From Heligmosomoides polygyrus polygyrus (taxonomy: Eukaryota > Nematoda > Chromadorea > Rhabditida > Heligmosomidae): 64,000 nt of DNA. The notes under the pieces are model-generated. The model was not told the origin of the DNA. It saw nothing but the letters and a program-made list of their open reading frames with translations, and searched no databases. Both the position numbers and the translations under genes were made by a program. Below, in pieces: positions 1 to 9,573 of this stretch. Location: assembly GCA_947396885.1 (NCBI GenBank), contig OX377202.1:60414034-60478033 (forward strand), given 5' to 3'. Numbering within the stretch: position 1 is the first letter of the stretch; every line of letters starts with the position of its first letter.

Positions 1-60
1 GGGTAAGGGGGTCGCTTCATGCGAGAAAGGTCGGGGGTTCGGGGCTAAATCCATTTAGAC
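1..60 (+). repeat. edge fragment of long-arm foldback repeat
   Basis: The first 60 bases (a segment with 'GCTTCATGCG', 'AAGGTCGGGG' and 'TTCGGGG') resemble the arm of the foldback family seen at 21.69-22.79 kb (around 21895-21945) and 59.77-61.22 kb. Only a short piece is visible because the window begins here. The match is imperfect, so this is a probable fragment only. Confidence 0.35.
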
Positions 61-402
61 ACCAACTTCTCAACTGGAGACTTTTCCGGCGTGTGGGATT
101 GAGGCGCAACACGCATGTTACGCGCAAACCCCATCACGTTAGTGATGCTGCGTTGGTGTAACACGTCACGTCGTCTGCACACCTTGTAGACGGTCGCTAG
201 CTGCATGACTAGCGGTCGCGACCTGCTTAGTAGTGGACTACACGAAGTTAGCTGGGCTCGGGGCTATACCAGAAGGAACGAGGAGTAGGGATCCCCTGAA
301 GCGGTGCCACAAATTCAGCAATTTATATTGTGCTGGTTTGGAGCACTCTTGAGCTGAATAACACTGAAGCAGTCCTAGTGTAGAGAGACATTCGGCATTC
401 GG

Positions 403-406
<4 letters not shown>
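61..406. other. unassigned intergenic sequence
   Basis: I see no supportable gene here. The longest open frames are short and lack any recognisable domain. The stretch runs into a TA microsatellite. Confidence 0.5.

Positions 407-447
<41 letters not shown>
407..447. repeat. (AT)n microsatellite
   Basis: An uninterrupted AT dinucleotide run of about 41 bases. Its last TA is the left target-site duplication of the Tc3-like element that follows. The matching run lies on the other side of that element, so the transposon sits inside the microsatellite. Confidence 0.95.
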
Positions 448-450
<3 letters not shown>

Positions 451-1833
451 TGCGACCGGAAAGTATAGGGACACCAACAAATTGCGTAATTCTGCTAGCT
501 ACCCGCAGGAATTGATCTGAAAATTATACTATGGAATTCCTCACGGCCAAAAACATATATACGAAAGAAATGGGCAAAATCGCCCGAGGTGGCAAGGAAC
601 GGGAAAGGATCACGTGACGGGACCCTGTTTCTGAGTGACCAGAAAGTATAGGGACACCACCACATAAGGTGCGCGGAGGAAGGTACGTTGTTGAAAACTA
701 TTTTGCTATCCAACATACTGCCTCATAATTTGCTCATTGTAAGGATGGGTCGCGGGAACAAGCTCAAATCAAGGTCCTCAGAGATGCAGGACTCAGCATA
801 CGCCAAATTTCGACTCAACTGGGACGATCAAAGAACGTTATTAGCAAATTTCTACGCAGTCCTGATCTATATCACTCAAGGAAGTCTTCAGGACGTCCCA
901 GGCTTCTTTCGACTCGAGACAAGAGGCAAATCGTGCGAATGGTTTCCAATAAATCAGTCAGTTTGGAGGAAGTGAGCAAGTGTTTGAGTAAGAAAGTCTC
1001 GAAAGAAACGATTCGGTGCTGCTTAAAACGCAATGGGAATGTTGTATACACCCAGCTCCGTTCTGCTCCACGTTTGACAGAAACGCACAAAAGGAACAGG
1101 CTCGAGTTCGTCTCTAGGAACAAACGACGTCTTTGAACTAAGGCAGATTTTTTGCGTTGTCAGTTCTGACGCTAGGTATTTTAACATTTCATAGTTCAGG
1201 TGATCTTCTCGGACGAAAAGCGCTTTAACCTCGATGGTCCAGATGGGAACCGATTCTACTGGCATGACTCACGCAAAGAGAAGGAGTATTTCCCAAGAAG
1301 GAATTCTGGAGGCGGCACAGTTATGGTGTGGGAGGCATTCCACGCCGAAGGAAAGCTCCCTCTTGCCTTCACGTCAGCAAGGATGAACGCAGAAGAATAC
1401 CAGCAACTGTTGGAAACCCATCTGCTCCCATTCCTTAAACAGAATGCTGGTCAGGGATGGGTTTTTCAACAGGACAATGCACTGCCGCATGCCAGCAGAT
1501 CCACAAAAGGCTTCCTCAGAAGAAATTCTGTTGAAGTTCTCGACTGGCCTGCATGTTCTCCCGATATGAATCCAATGGAAAATATCTGGGGACACCTTGT
1601 AAGGAAGATTTACGAGCATAACCAGACATATTCTTCTCTGCAAGGACTTCGATCAGCAATTCCACGCGCTTGGGATGAACTTCCTCTACAAACACTTCGA
1701 AATCATGCTGCTTCGATGCCAGCCCGACTTGTAGATGTTGCAATGAACCGCGGAGGTACTAGTTATCAACGACTGTTTTTTATCTTGACAATGAAGTTGT
1801 TTTTTACTAGTGTCCCTATACTTTCTGGTCGTA

Positions 1834-1836
<3 letters not shown>
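448..1836 (+). mobile_element. Tc3-like Tc1/mariner transposon, 1,389 bp
   Basis: Terminal inverted repeats of about 29 bases bound the element: the left begins CACTGCGACCGGAAAGTATA and the right, read on the minus strand, begins CACTACGACCAGAAAGTATA. Both ends are flanked by TA, the target duplication of the Tc1/mariner superfamily. A direct copy of the repeat core (GACCAGAAAGTATAGGGACA) lies internally at 637-659. This recalls the paired transposase-binding sites of Tc3 and other IR/DR elements, although no inner copy is visible at the right end. The element encodes a Tc3-like transposase relic and is inserted in a TA microsatellite. Confidence 0.9.
745..1765 (+). pseudogene. Tc3-like DD34E transposase, frameshifted
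   Basis: Transposases of this family cut and paste their own element by a DDE reaction. The start MGRGNKLK at 745 is followed after a frame change (about 770) by a helix-turn-helix segment (LRDAGLSIRQISTQLGRSK; RKSSGRPRLLSTRDKRQ) reaching about 1109. The catalytic domain resumes at 1200 with FSDEKRFNLDGPDG (first D), QQDNALPH (second D) and NPMENIWG (third residue E), with exactly 34 residues between the last two, so DD34E. FNLDGPDG and the GGGTVMVW block are Tc3-like. Between 1110 and 1199 lies a possible 90 bp phase-0 intron (GTCTCTAGG...TTCAG), or simply decay. No stop codon closes the frame before it runs into the terminal repeat. The frameshift near the start makes it a pseudogene. Confidence 0.85.

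Positions 1837-1916
<80 letters not shown>
1835..1916. repeat. (TA)n microsatellite
   Basis: About 80 bases of TA repeat separate the Tc3-like element from the mariner that follows. It supplies the TA target for both elements. Confidence 0.95.
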
Positions 1917-1918
<2 letters not shown>

Positions 1919-2815
1919 AGACTGTCCAATAATTCCTGTCCGAAATTTTTCAAAATTCTATAATTTTCCTTAGAAGTAGTTCCTTAGAAGTGTTATTGTT
2001 ATATTAGGCAAGTGTAAAAACCTTCTAGAAGGTTCTCCAGAATTCCACGCTAGGGGTATATAAGGCGCAGTCGCCGCGTCTAGCTACCAGTACAAGCTAA
2101 AATGGACCAAGGTCGAATTCGTACGTTCGTGTACTACGAGTGGCTGCTGGGCAACGACACGGGCACCGCGGTCGCCAACATCTGCAGAGTGTGCAAGGAG
2201 GATCAGTGTCCCAACGCACAGTCAGGCGCTGGTCAATCGTTTCGAGAGCGGCGACACGAGCCTTGAGGACAGGGAACACCCGCTGAAGATCATGTTCTGC
2301 TGCTGGTGGAACGCCAAGGGCATGCTGTACTTCGAGCTGCCCTCGCAAGGCAGGACGGTCACCGCCTCCATCTACACCGATCAGCTCGAGAAACTAGCCC
2401 GCCGCCATCCGAGAAAAGCGTCCCCGACGGGCCTCGGTCCACCTGCTGCACGACAAAGCGTGCCCCCACGTGGCGAAGGAGACCCAGCAGAAGTTGGCGA
2501 CGCTCGGCTGGGAGACGGTTGCCCATCCGCCGTATTCCCCGGACCTCGCCCCCTCCGACTACCACTTGCTCCGCCCGCTGAAGCACCATTTGGCCGGAAG
2601 AAAATTCACCAACTACGACAACATTAATCCGACATCGAGGACTTCTTCGAGTCGCAGCCCCCGGAGTTCTGGGCGAAGGCATCGGTGTCTGCCCAATCGA
2701 TAGGCCACTGTTGTGGATAAACTGTGGTGATTATATTGTTGATTAGACTTGTTTTTCAATAAAGTTGAAAAATTTTAAATTGGGAAAATTTCGGAAAAGA
2801 ATTATTGGACAGCCT

Positions 2816-2817
<2 letters not shown>
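1917..2817 (+). mobile_element. internally deleted mariner, 901 bp
   Basis: The ends are inverted repeats: CCAGACTGTCCAATAATTCC at the left and CCAGGCTGTCCAATAATTCT on the minus strand at the right, each flanked by TA. The length is well below that of an autonomous mariner (about 1.3 kb). The interior carries mariner transposase pieces with a large internal deletion, so it is non-autonomous. The coding part is more GC-rich than the surrounding AT repeats. Confidence 0.9.
2102..2730 (+). pseudogene. mariner transposase remnant (DD34D type)
   Basis: The start at 2102 reads MDQGRIRTFVYYEWLLGND, a typical mariner N-terminus, and continues out of frame to FESGDTSLEDREH. The sequence then jumps to the second half of the catalytic core (IMFCCWWNAKGMLYFEL; QGRTVTASIYTDQLEKL). 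After another frame change it reads LLHDKACPHVAKET (second catalytic D) and AYSPDLAPSD-like PPYSPDLAPSDYHL (third D). The C-terminus DIEDFFESQPPEFW is visible near 2634-2680. The linker, the first catalytic Asp region and much of the DNA-binding domain are missing, and there are at least two frameshifts. It cannot make an active transposase. Confidence 0.85.
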
Positions 2818-2874
<57 letters not shown>

Positions 2875-2896
2875 GTATATATATACCTATATATAT
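2818..2896. repeat. (AT)n microsatellite
   Basis: TA/ATGTAT-type low-complexity run flanking the mariner on its right. It forms the third segment of the microsatellite array at 0.4-2.9 kb. Confidence 0.9.
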
Positions 2897-3849
2897 CGAA
2901 CCTACAAGCTCTTCCGGGTTAATGGGTAGTCGACATATTGTTTTGAAAATTCCTGTGAGGACGACTGCCACCGTGGGTATGCTCAATCCAGTTTTCTGAC
3001 CGTGATAACCACCTTCGTCAACTGGGATGTACACCTGATATTCTTGACGTCTACTTCACCGCGCTGTTAAGCAAGAAAGTCGTTAGAATGAAGGCGCTCT
3101 CGACTTATTGGATAGACAACACTTTCTACAACAGCTATCGCAGCCAGGCGATTCACTTCCAGATTTTTTCCGATCATCTGCAGTGCGTTTGTGCGGTGTT
3201 CTGTGATGACTTTGCAGATCCTTAAATCGCAGTCACTGTTAGAGTTCTGCCATGCCCGACTTCCAGGCATCGTTAGAACTGTCAGGAACGACCCATGCTT
3301 CTTAAATACGACAGTACTCATGAGAAAAGATTTTTTTAAAGAAGTGAGCGAAACCTCCAACATGTGCGATTAAGGCTCCGAAGGTGGTTCAAGTCTAGAG
3401 CGGTGGATCTACATCATGCTCCTTCACAACATCCAGATTACCCAAAAACCTGTATAACGAAACGCTAAACACGTTTACCTATTCAGGCCTATTCAATTTA
3501 GACCTAGAAGGACACCTCAGTTCGATTCTATGGGGTAAAGCTGTCAAAAATTGGAGAGGAGCAGGTTTGACCGCACTGACTAGGTTTGCACCCGAAAATG
3601 AAAGTGCACCATGTATCGGACCTGTAAAGACGTGTTGAGTACGAAGACTACACCAGTGCAGCGTTACTGACGTAATGGACCTTGCGTGTAAAGGCGCGTG
3701 ATGGGCGTGGATCAAACACGCCAGAAATGTCTCCAGTTTGGAAGTTGTTGTCCGAACGGATTAAGCCGGGGTTTGGTTCTCCTGCGCTGTGGCATGATTG
3801 CATTTCAGGTGACTACTTGGGATTTGAGGGTTTTGACACGTGCGTGGTC
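2897..3849. other. unassigned region with exon-like minus-strand frame
   Basis: On the minus strand, 3060-2897 follows a nematode-like acceptor (CTTGCTTAACAG) and has an open frame reading EYQVYIPVDEGGYHGQ and IPTVAVVLTGIFKTICRLP. A second frame at 3363-3067 reads through without obvious similarity. I do not recognise either. They could be decayed exons or chance frames. The rest shows nothing supportable. Confidence 0.2.
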
Positions 3850-4000
3850 ATGATGCATCTTTTGCGAATTTTCCAGCCGTATGCGCTTCTCCGCTTGAAT
3901 AGCGCAGAAACCAGCCGCGGACTCCTCCTGAGCGATGAAAGCAGTCTCCACATCGGCAGCTTGGATGGCACACGCCCTGGAGTCCCTCCCTGGCCTGGTT
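3850..4000. repeat. copy of GC-rich dispersed repeat
   Basis: The segment containing 'GCAGAAACCAGCCGCGGACT', 'GAAAGCAGT' and 'GAGTCCCT..CCTGGTTCTG' recurs twice in tandem at about 5830-6010. The copies flank the 1.49 kb TA element, so the repeat family predates or surrounds it. Confidence 0.7.
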
Positions 4001-4051
4001 CTGTGATTGCACAAAGCACACACCACCCGACGCCTAAAGTACTACGGTGTA

Positions 4052-5541
4052 CTCAGACACCGGGAGAGTTCACCTGCAGGTGAAAATGACGTATTTTGAC
4101 GTCACAGGTGAACTGTAGGAGCTATTTTGGGGCGGAGTTTCAGTGAGCGGTCTACTACCGGTTGTCTTACCACTCGCATGATACGCAACGAGATATGTAG
4201 GTGAACTATAGGTGAAGTAGGATTCATTCTCACCTCTTGAACTGAGAGGAGAGGTGGGATTATTTTTGGGCGGAATTTCAGTGAGCGGTCTACTACCAGT
4301 TATTTCGCCTCTCGGATGATAAGCTGCGCAAGCAATTGTAGGTCTGAAGAGATCATTTGGCGCGGTAGGTCTTATTCGAACAGCCGTTAGGACGAGGTAA
4401 AGGGACATAATAAGGTTGGTCGCTGTAGTATTTTGACTTAAACTGCTTATTCAGACCATTTAGGAAAGACACATGGACCAAACAAGATTGTAGAAATGAT
4501 GTTCAGGTACAGAGAGGATGAATAGTATCCCAAGAATAGTACAACATTTTGGTGAAATGTGTAAGATAACCCCGATATCTTATTAGGTGAACCCTCCGAA
4601 GTCTCTTCTAATCAAACGGTGGGTACTTTGTGCAAGGATAGTGGAATTTTCAGTTTTTAAAGTTTGTCAGCTTGTTGAGTTCAAATGAACAGTTTTTCAT
4701 AACCATCCAGTCAATTTTTAAAATACACGTTACAGGTGAAGTAGGTGAATGTTGAAATATTGCTCTGAAAAGCCTAATTGATGCACCTTGGAAGGATATG
4801 TTCAAAGGCACGGAACCCTACATAAATTTGTAAATATATTTTAATTGCGAAAAGAAGTACTATTGTTTATATACATCAACCTGATAATTCAGAAAAAGGG
4901 ATTCGGGCGCCAATAAAATATTGTGAAATAATCCAAGTCATATGTAAAAGATATTCACTACCAGACTTAGCGAATGATCGAAGAACTGCTCTATGAAACG
5001 TCTATGTGTCGTGCTTCAAAGAAAGCACTGTAAGTCTATTTCTGATGTTGCGATGATACTAATGCATGGAACATTACACCAGGTTGGTTTTTGTTGTTTA
5101 GGAGTCTCAGAAAGCTCAAAATGCGAACCTTAATGGGGCATTAATGGTTCCGGTTACTGCGTCTGAAGAGAGCTGGAATACACTTCTAACACACTTATTT
5201 TCTCTTTTGAATGTGTAATGCTTGTTATCGCTACTGTTTGAGTAATAAAATTTATGAGTCATATATGAGTACTTACAGCTTAATAGCAATATGTAAAGCA
5301 CACAGCTTTTTGGATGTTGGGATAGACCAAAACTAAGGATACCATGCCTCATCTAACCAGCACGCGTGGAAAACGTGGCGAGTTTCACGTCCTCGGCAAA
5401 AACCCCCTTTCAAATCCCGCCTACATACCGGTCATCTGTAGATCTTCGACCGCTCACCTGTAGGTCGAAATGAAGTCACCTACAATTACATTGTTAGTTC
5501 ACCCATTTTTCACCTGCAGGTGAACTATCCCAGTGTCTGAG
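4052..5541. mobile_element. non-autonomous TA-flanked element, 1,490 bp
   Basis: The two ends are inverted copies of CTCAGACACYGGGAKAGTTC followed by the palindromic ACCTGCAGGT block, matching over about 35 bases with two differences. TA flanks both ends (4050-4051 and 5542-5543), as expected of Tc1/mariner-superfamily insertion. The interior is AT-rich and has no recognisable coding frame. Near the left end a segment around 'TCAGTGAGCGGTCTACTACC' is tandemly repeated (about 4140 and 4274, period about 133). It is best described as a large MITE or deletion derivative of an unknown autonomous element. Confidence 0.8.
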
Positions 5542-5819
5542 TAGATTTTGTGGCTGTATGGCGGAGTCGTGCTTGTTGGATTCAGCCCTAACTGCTTATG
5601 AGTGTTATTCACTGACTTACGGTGGCGGCTCTTCTTCCTCGGCCAAGCCGCGTGCGGTCGCATCGTGTCGACGTGGCAATTTTCGATATCCACCGATACC
5701 ACGGCCAGTCGATATGGAGGAGGGTCGTTGACCGGTCGGTGGCGGATCGCGGCCCTTCCACCGCCGCTACAGAACCCTGGGAGACGGGAGCAGTTCTCGT
5801 ACGAGCAGCGTGAATGCAC

Positions 5820-6010
5820 CACAATCTGGAGTCCCTTTCCTTGCCTGGTTCTGCACTCGAAGAGCGCAGAAACCAGCCGCGGACTCCCTTGAGCGGCGAA
5901 AGCAGTTTCCACACGAACAGTTTTGGTGGCACACACCATGGAGTACCTTTTCTAGCCTGGTTCTGCGTTCGAAGAGCATAGAACCCAGCCGCGGACTCCC
6001 CATGAGAGCG
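5820..6010. repeat. two tandem units of GC-rich repeat
   Basis: Two adjacent units of about 105-110 bases each carry 'CCTGGTTCTGC', 'TCGAAGAGC', 'CCAGCCGCGGACTCCC'. They match the single copy at 3850-4000. The open frames across them are products of base composition and not of a recognisable gene. Confidence 0.75.
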
Positions 6011-6589
6011 CAGGGCTAAGAAGGAAAGATTTCGCGCTCTGTAGCAAGATGCGTGAGAACGATCGCGCGGATGTCAATTCGTTAGCCCAAATATTGCGGC
6101 AGTTGCTCGCGTGCGATAAGCGCTCGCGGCTTGGAGGAGGAAGGATAACCGCAATCCCGACTTACTCTCTCACACACACGCGAAGAGGATAGCTCTGATG
6201 TTGCAGAGAAGGGAAAGTGTCCGGGCAAGGACTGTATTCGTATTTCTTCCACAGAGGCCCTTTCCAACGAAACTTCCGAGCAAGATAGGAAGGCTACGCC
6301 TAACTGTAGCAGGTGAATTAAGTCATCTTCAGAAACACAACAGCGACCAAAACCTTCGATTTGACTGACTGATGTTACTGACTGGAACTCATTGTAAGTC
6401 CTAGGGTACGTTTGCAGCTCCATCGCGGCGCGACGCAACGTTATGATAATCTCTCATATCGATCATCCGCGCTGACCGATCGATATAGGTACTTATCACT
6501 TCGTCGCGTGGGACTGCGATGCTGCTCTGAACGGCCCCTTACAGAGAACGAAAGGCTTGTTTCCGGCCACTGAGAGACCGACCACCCAC
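6011..6589. other. region downstream of catalase exon 3; no further exon found
   Basis: On the minus strand this is where a fourth catalase exon (the GYFEVTHD block) would be expected soon after the 6590 donor. None is visible here. A minus-strand frame at 6438-6082 ends at a donor-like GTAAGT but has no recognised homology. Confidence 0.4.
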
Positions 6590-6932
6590 CTCCTCCCTTG
6601 GCGTGCACAACCCTTTCAGGAATGCGTTCGCGATCGAAATGCGCCATTTCGTTCATGAAGACGACATCCTGCATCAGAAGCGGCCCTCTGAAATGGCTCC
6701 AGCATAGCCCTCAGTATGTTTCTTCACCCAAGGCCAGGTGCGTACCTTGGTCCAACAGTGAGCACGTTTGTTTTGTCGGCGATCGGGGCGCCGTTCGACG
6801 TGGTGAGTACATGTGGCTTCTTAAAACAGGACCTCTTTTTGCCACCTGGCTAGCCCAAAGTAGGACACAAACCGGAGTGCCCTTCTTGTAGTTCTCCAGC
6901 TGCATGTCGCTAGGATCGGCTGCCTTCGGCAT
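6590..6932 (-). CDS. catalase, N-terminal exons 1-3 (partial gene)
   Basis: Catalase is a haem enzyme that dismutates hydrogen peroxide to water and oxygen, in peroxisomes or cytosol. Three exons are visible on the minus strand: exon 1 at 6932-6873 ([20 protein letters not shown]), exon 2 at 6819-6746 ([23 protein letters not shown]) and exon 3 at 6687-6590 ([29 protein letters not shown]). The introns are 53 and 58 bp, with GT donors and TTTTAAG and TTTCAG acceptors. They join in frame, splitting an Arg codon at the second junction. The His in VVHAKG is the conserved catalytic distal-face His. The ATG lies two bases after CTGTAG, a plausible trans-splice acceptor. About 66 of some 500 residues are present. 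The Asn, haem-ligand Tyr and NADPH regions are not found downstream, so this is a truncated gene or one broken by rearrangement. The family call is firm; completeness is not. Confidence 0.88.
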
Positions 6933-9139
6933 TGCTACAGTCGACCGGCTCACCTGGTTGTGGTCTGGAACAAATGAGTCTTACTATCGCTCAAGTTGAT
7001 TGAGACGGTTTACCTTGAGTGGACGCATGGAATGATTTATACATGGAAAGGTAATCAGTGTAGAAGAAATCGAGATCTGACGGGACCTCCAGTTGCCATA
7101 GAAACAGTTACAAAGGGTTAAGTTATAATGCGGTTCGGAAACGCTCTTCGAAGGCGGCGCTGGGACGTACTGATGAAAAAAGGCGCCTTGTAGAAAAGGG
7201 CTGCTATGGCGACGAGAATACAGGACCCCTTCACAGGAACGCGTTCATGTCACTGGAGTGCTCTAAATGCACAGTTCCATGTCGAAGTGCACATAACTAC
7301 AGAATGTGACAAATACAGGAAAAATTAAAGACGACCGGGTTAAAACGACTGTGGTGAAAAGGATATCCGGCAGGGCAAAGTGAAGAACGAATAGAGATAG
7401 TAAACTGAACAACAAAAACGAGCATGTCGAAGGAGACTTACGTTCCGCAACGGCAATCATTTTGTAGAACAAGTGCAGAACACGACGACATCTTGGATGG
7501 TGGGGACGACAGTGTATGCCTGATGCAATGGCAACGTCCTTGCCTGGACGCGAAACAGAGATGGACTTCGATTTCAGTCGAAAGGTCCCATTCGAGCGCA
7601 ACAACTTGTAGGGAAACGGTCCCGTGCGCATAAAATGAGTGGCTTTGGTTCGGTTCTGCGCTGTCCTCCGCTGACGCGAGCAGCGTTTGATAAGGGCAGT
7701 GTTTGGAAGCAGTGGATCGACCGTTCTGATTCACAGCTAGGCATGTCTTTCTAAGGGCTCGCCTAAAGAAGATCCACAGTGCTAAGTTTTCTGACCCTCT
7801 AACTGCATCACCTGCATAATATTGCAGAACTATTAACAGTGAACTCTGGCAATGCCTTGATAGAACCCAACAAATGATAGCGTTGTTTACTTTGAAGCAG
7901 AGTTTATTGAAAGATACAGTGCAATTCAGAGGATTAGGGAGAATAGGAACCGTAGATCAGAAGGAACAGTATGAGTGCATGTATTTACTTATTTGTTTAT
8001 TTATTGTAGATACACCCATATGGATGTGCCAATTCAATTATTCTTGTAAAACACGAACAATACTAAGAAAAACAAGAGAAAAAGCTCAATAGTCAGATTT
8101 AACATTTAGATAAAGAAGGTTGTTGGAATTGTTTTCAGCATGCGTCACTATATTAGCAGAACAATTCCGTGTAGATTTATAGTTGCTGGGCTCAATCTTT
8201 TCTGAGTAGTAACTAACAGCTTTAGAATAGCAGCCTCCCTTCGTGATCTAATCTAATCTAACTTGCCCCAATCGACGTAGTTATGGTGTTCTTCCTGCGT
8301 AAACCGTGACATAGATAAAATTGATGTAGAGAAGTTATTACTACGGCGAAGCCGCTAAGAAGCCGTCAGTGCGGCCAACAAGCCGCACTGATGGCTGGTA
8401 GTTGAATGAAGCGTTTCCAAAAAGTCACATATTGCTTCGGAACCACCGCTGCAGCATGACTTCTCATCATAGTAATAAGGTGGAGGAAATCAGTTTTCTG
8501 AAGTTCTAAAAGGCGCTCGGAATGTGACGACGTGAGCGGAAGACACAGGTCAGAGCAGCGGTTGTGATAACAGCATAGGCAGCGAGTGATAAGGCAATGA
8601 ATGCTCTGCACGACTCTCCCGAGAGAGATAGGGGCTTACAGCGCTTGCCGAAGACTTCCCACCCAACCAGGCGGGCCACGCGTTTTCGAGAAAGTCTGTT
8701 CGTGGTGAAGAAAAGGCTACCAGTGTGTAAGACAGTTTGTGAAACGTGCTGGAGAGCCGAAACTGCTGGCATAACGAGCGGCGAATGTTCGCTCACGATC
8801 TTTCCGGTTGAGTGGAAAGAGCACTCCTTAAACCAGTTCTCGATTTGGATTCTCGACACGATGCGTCAAATTTGTCACCACACTGTCACAAGAGGTCTAT
8901 GGGAATATCCCTATTGATGCAGCGTGATATGTCGACTTCCCTTCGTCTTCAAACGCTTATTTTAGCCACCGCAAGAGTGATACATGCAATACCGCTCCTG
9001 TCTTTTGATTTCTCGGCAGAATGGACCAAAAAAAACCGCCGTTTCCGCTGCTTTTCCATAACTCCTTTCAAAGCACTTTGATCAGAAAATAATTGCGACC
9101 ATTCGCATCTACTCTCGATGATCTATCTAGTGATGCAGA
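6933..9139. other. upstream of catalase; no recognised gene
   Basis: Several open frames of 80-120 codons occur on both strands (for example minus 7734-7438, which ends next to a strong GTAAGT donor on the minus strand near 7441, and minus 8859-8506). I recognise no domain in any. One of them could be a host exon. The catalase promoter would lie just above 6932. Confidence 0.3.
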
Positions 9140-9573
9140 TAGCACTCAGTGGTTCTAGGAAAGGAGGATTCGGTGACTTATATAGCCTCAACGGCGGCGA
9201 CCTCCCTTCGTCGCTCGAGAGAGATGCAGGGGATGGACTCCTTGCTCCTGCTGTGTCGGGTCGACGCGTTCCTTGTGCGTGGGAGCGGCATGTTCATGCA
9301 CATTGTGCGTGGATGTGTCCGTGACTGTGCGGATTGTAACTGTGCCGGCTCGGCCAAAAGCTTGCACTCGGTAGACTGGGAGTACATCGTAAGGCGATTC
9401 GAAGCCGCCTCAAAAGTCTCGCTCCGTCCCTTCGGGCAGTCTGGCTGGCTGCCCGGAGTTCATCGCCTGCACGACAGAGCCTGGCTAGTTACCCGTGTTG
9501 TATTGCTGTCAAACACAGCAGCACCAAAGGGCCTCATTCCCCTGACCCCGAAAGAGCCCCCATTTATGCAGCG

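Noticed and set aside
1837..1973. Long tyrosine-isoleucine run at the end of the Tc3-like frame
   Set aside because: It is read-through of the TA microsatellite, not protein.
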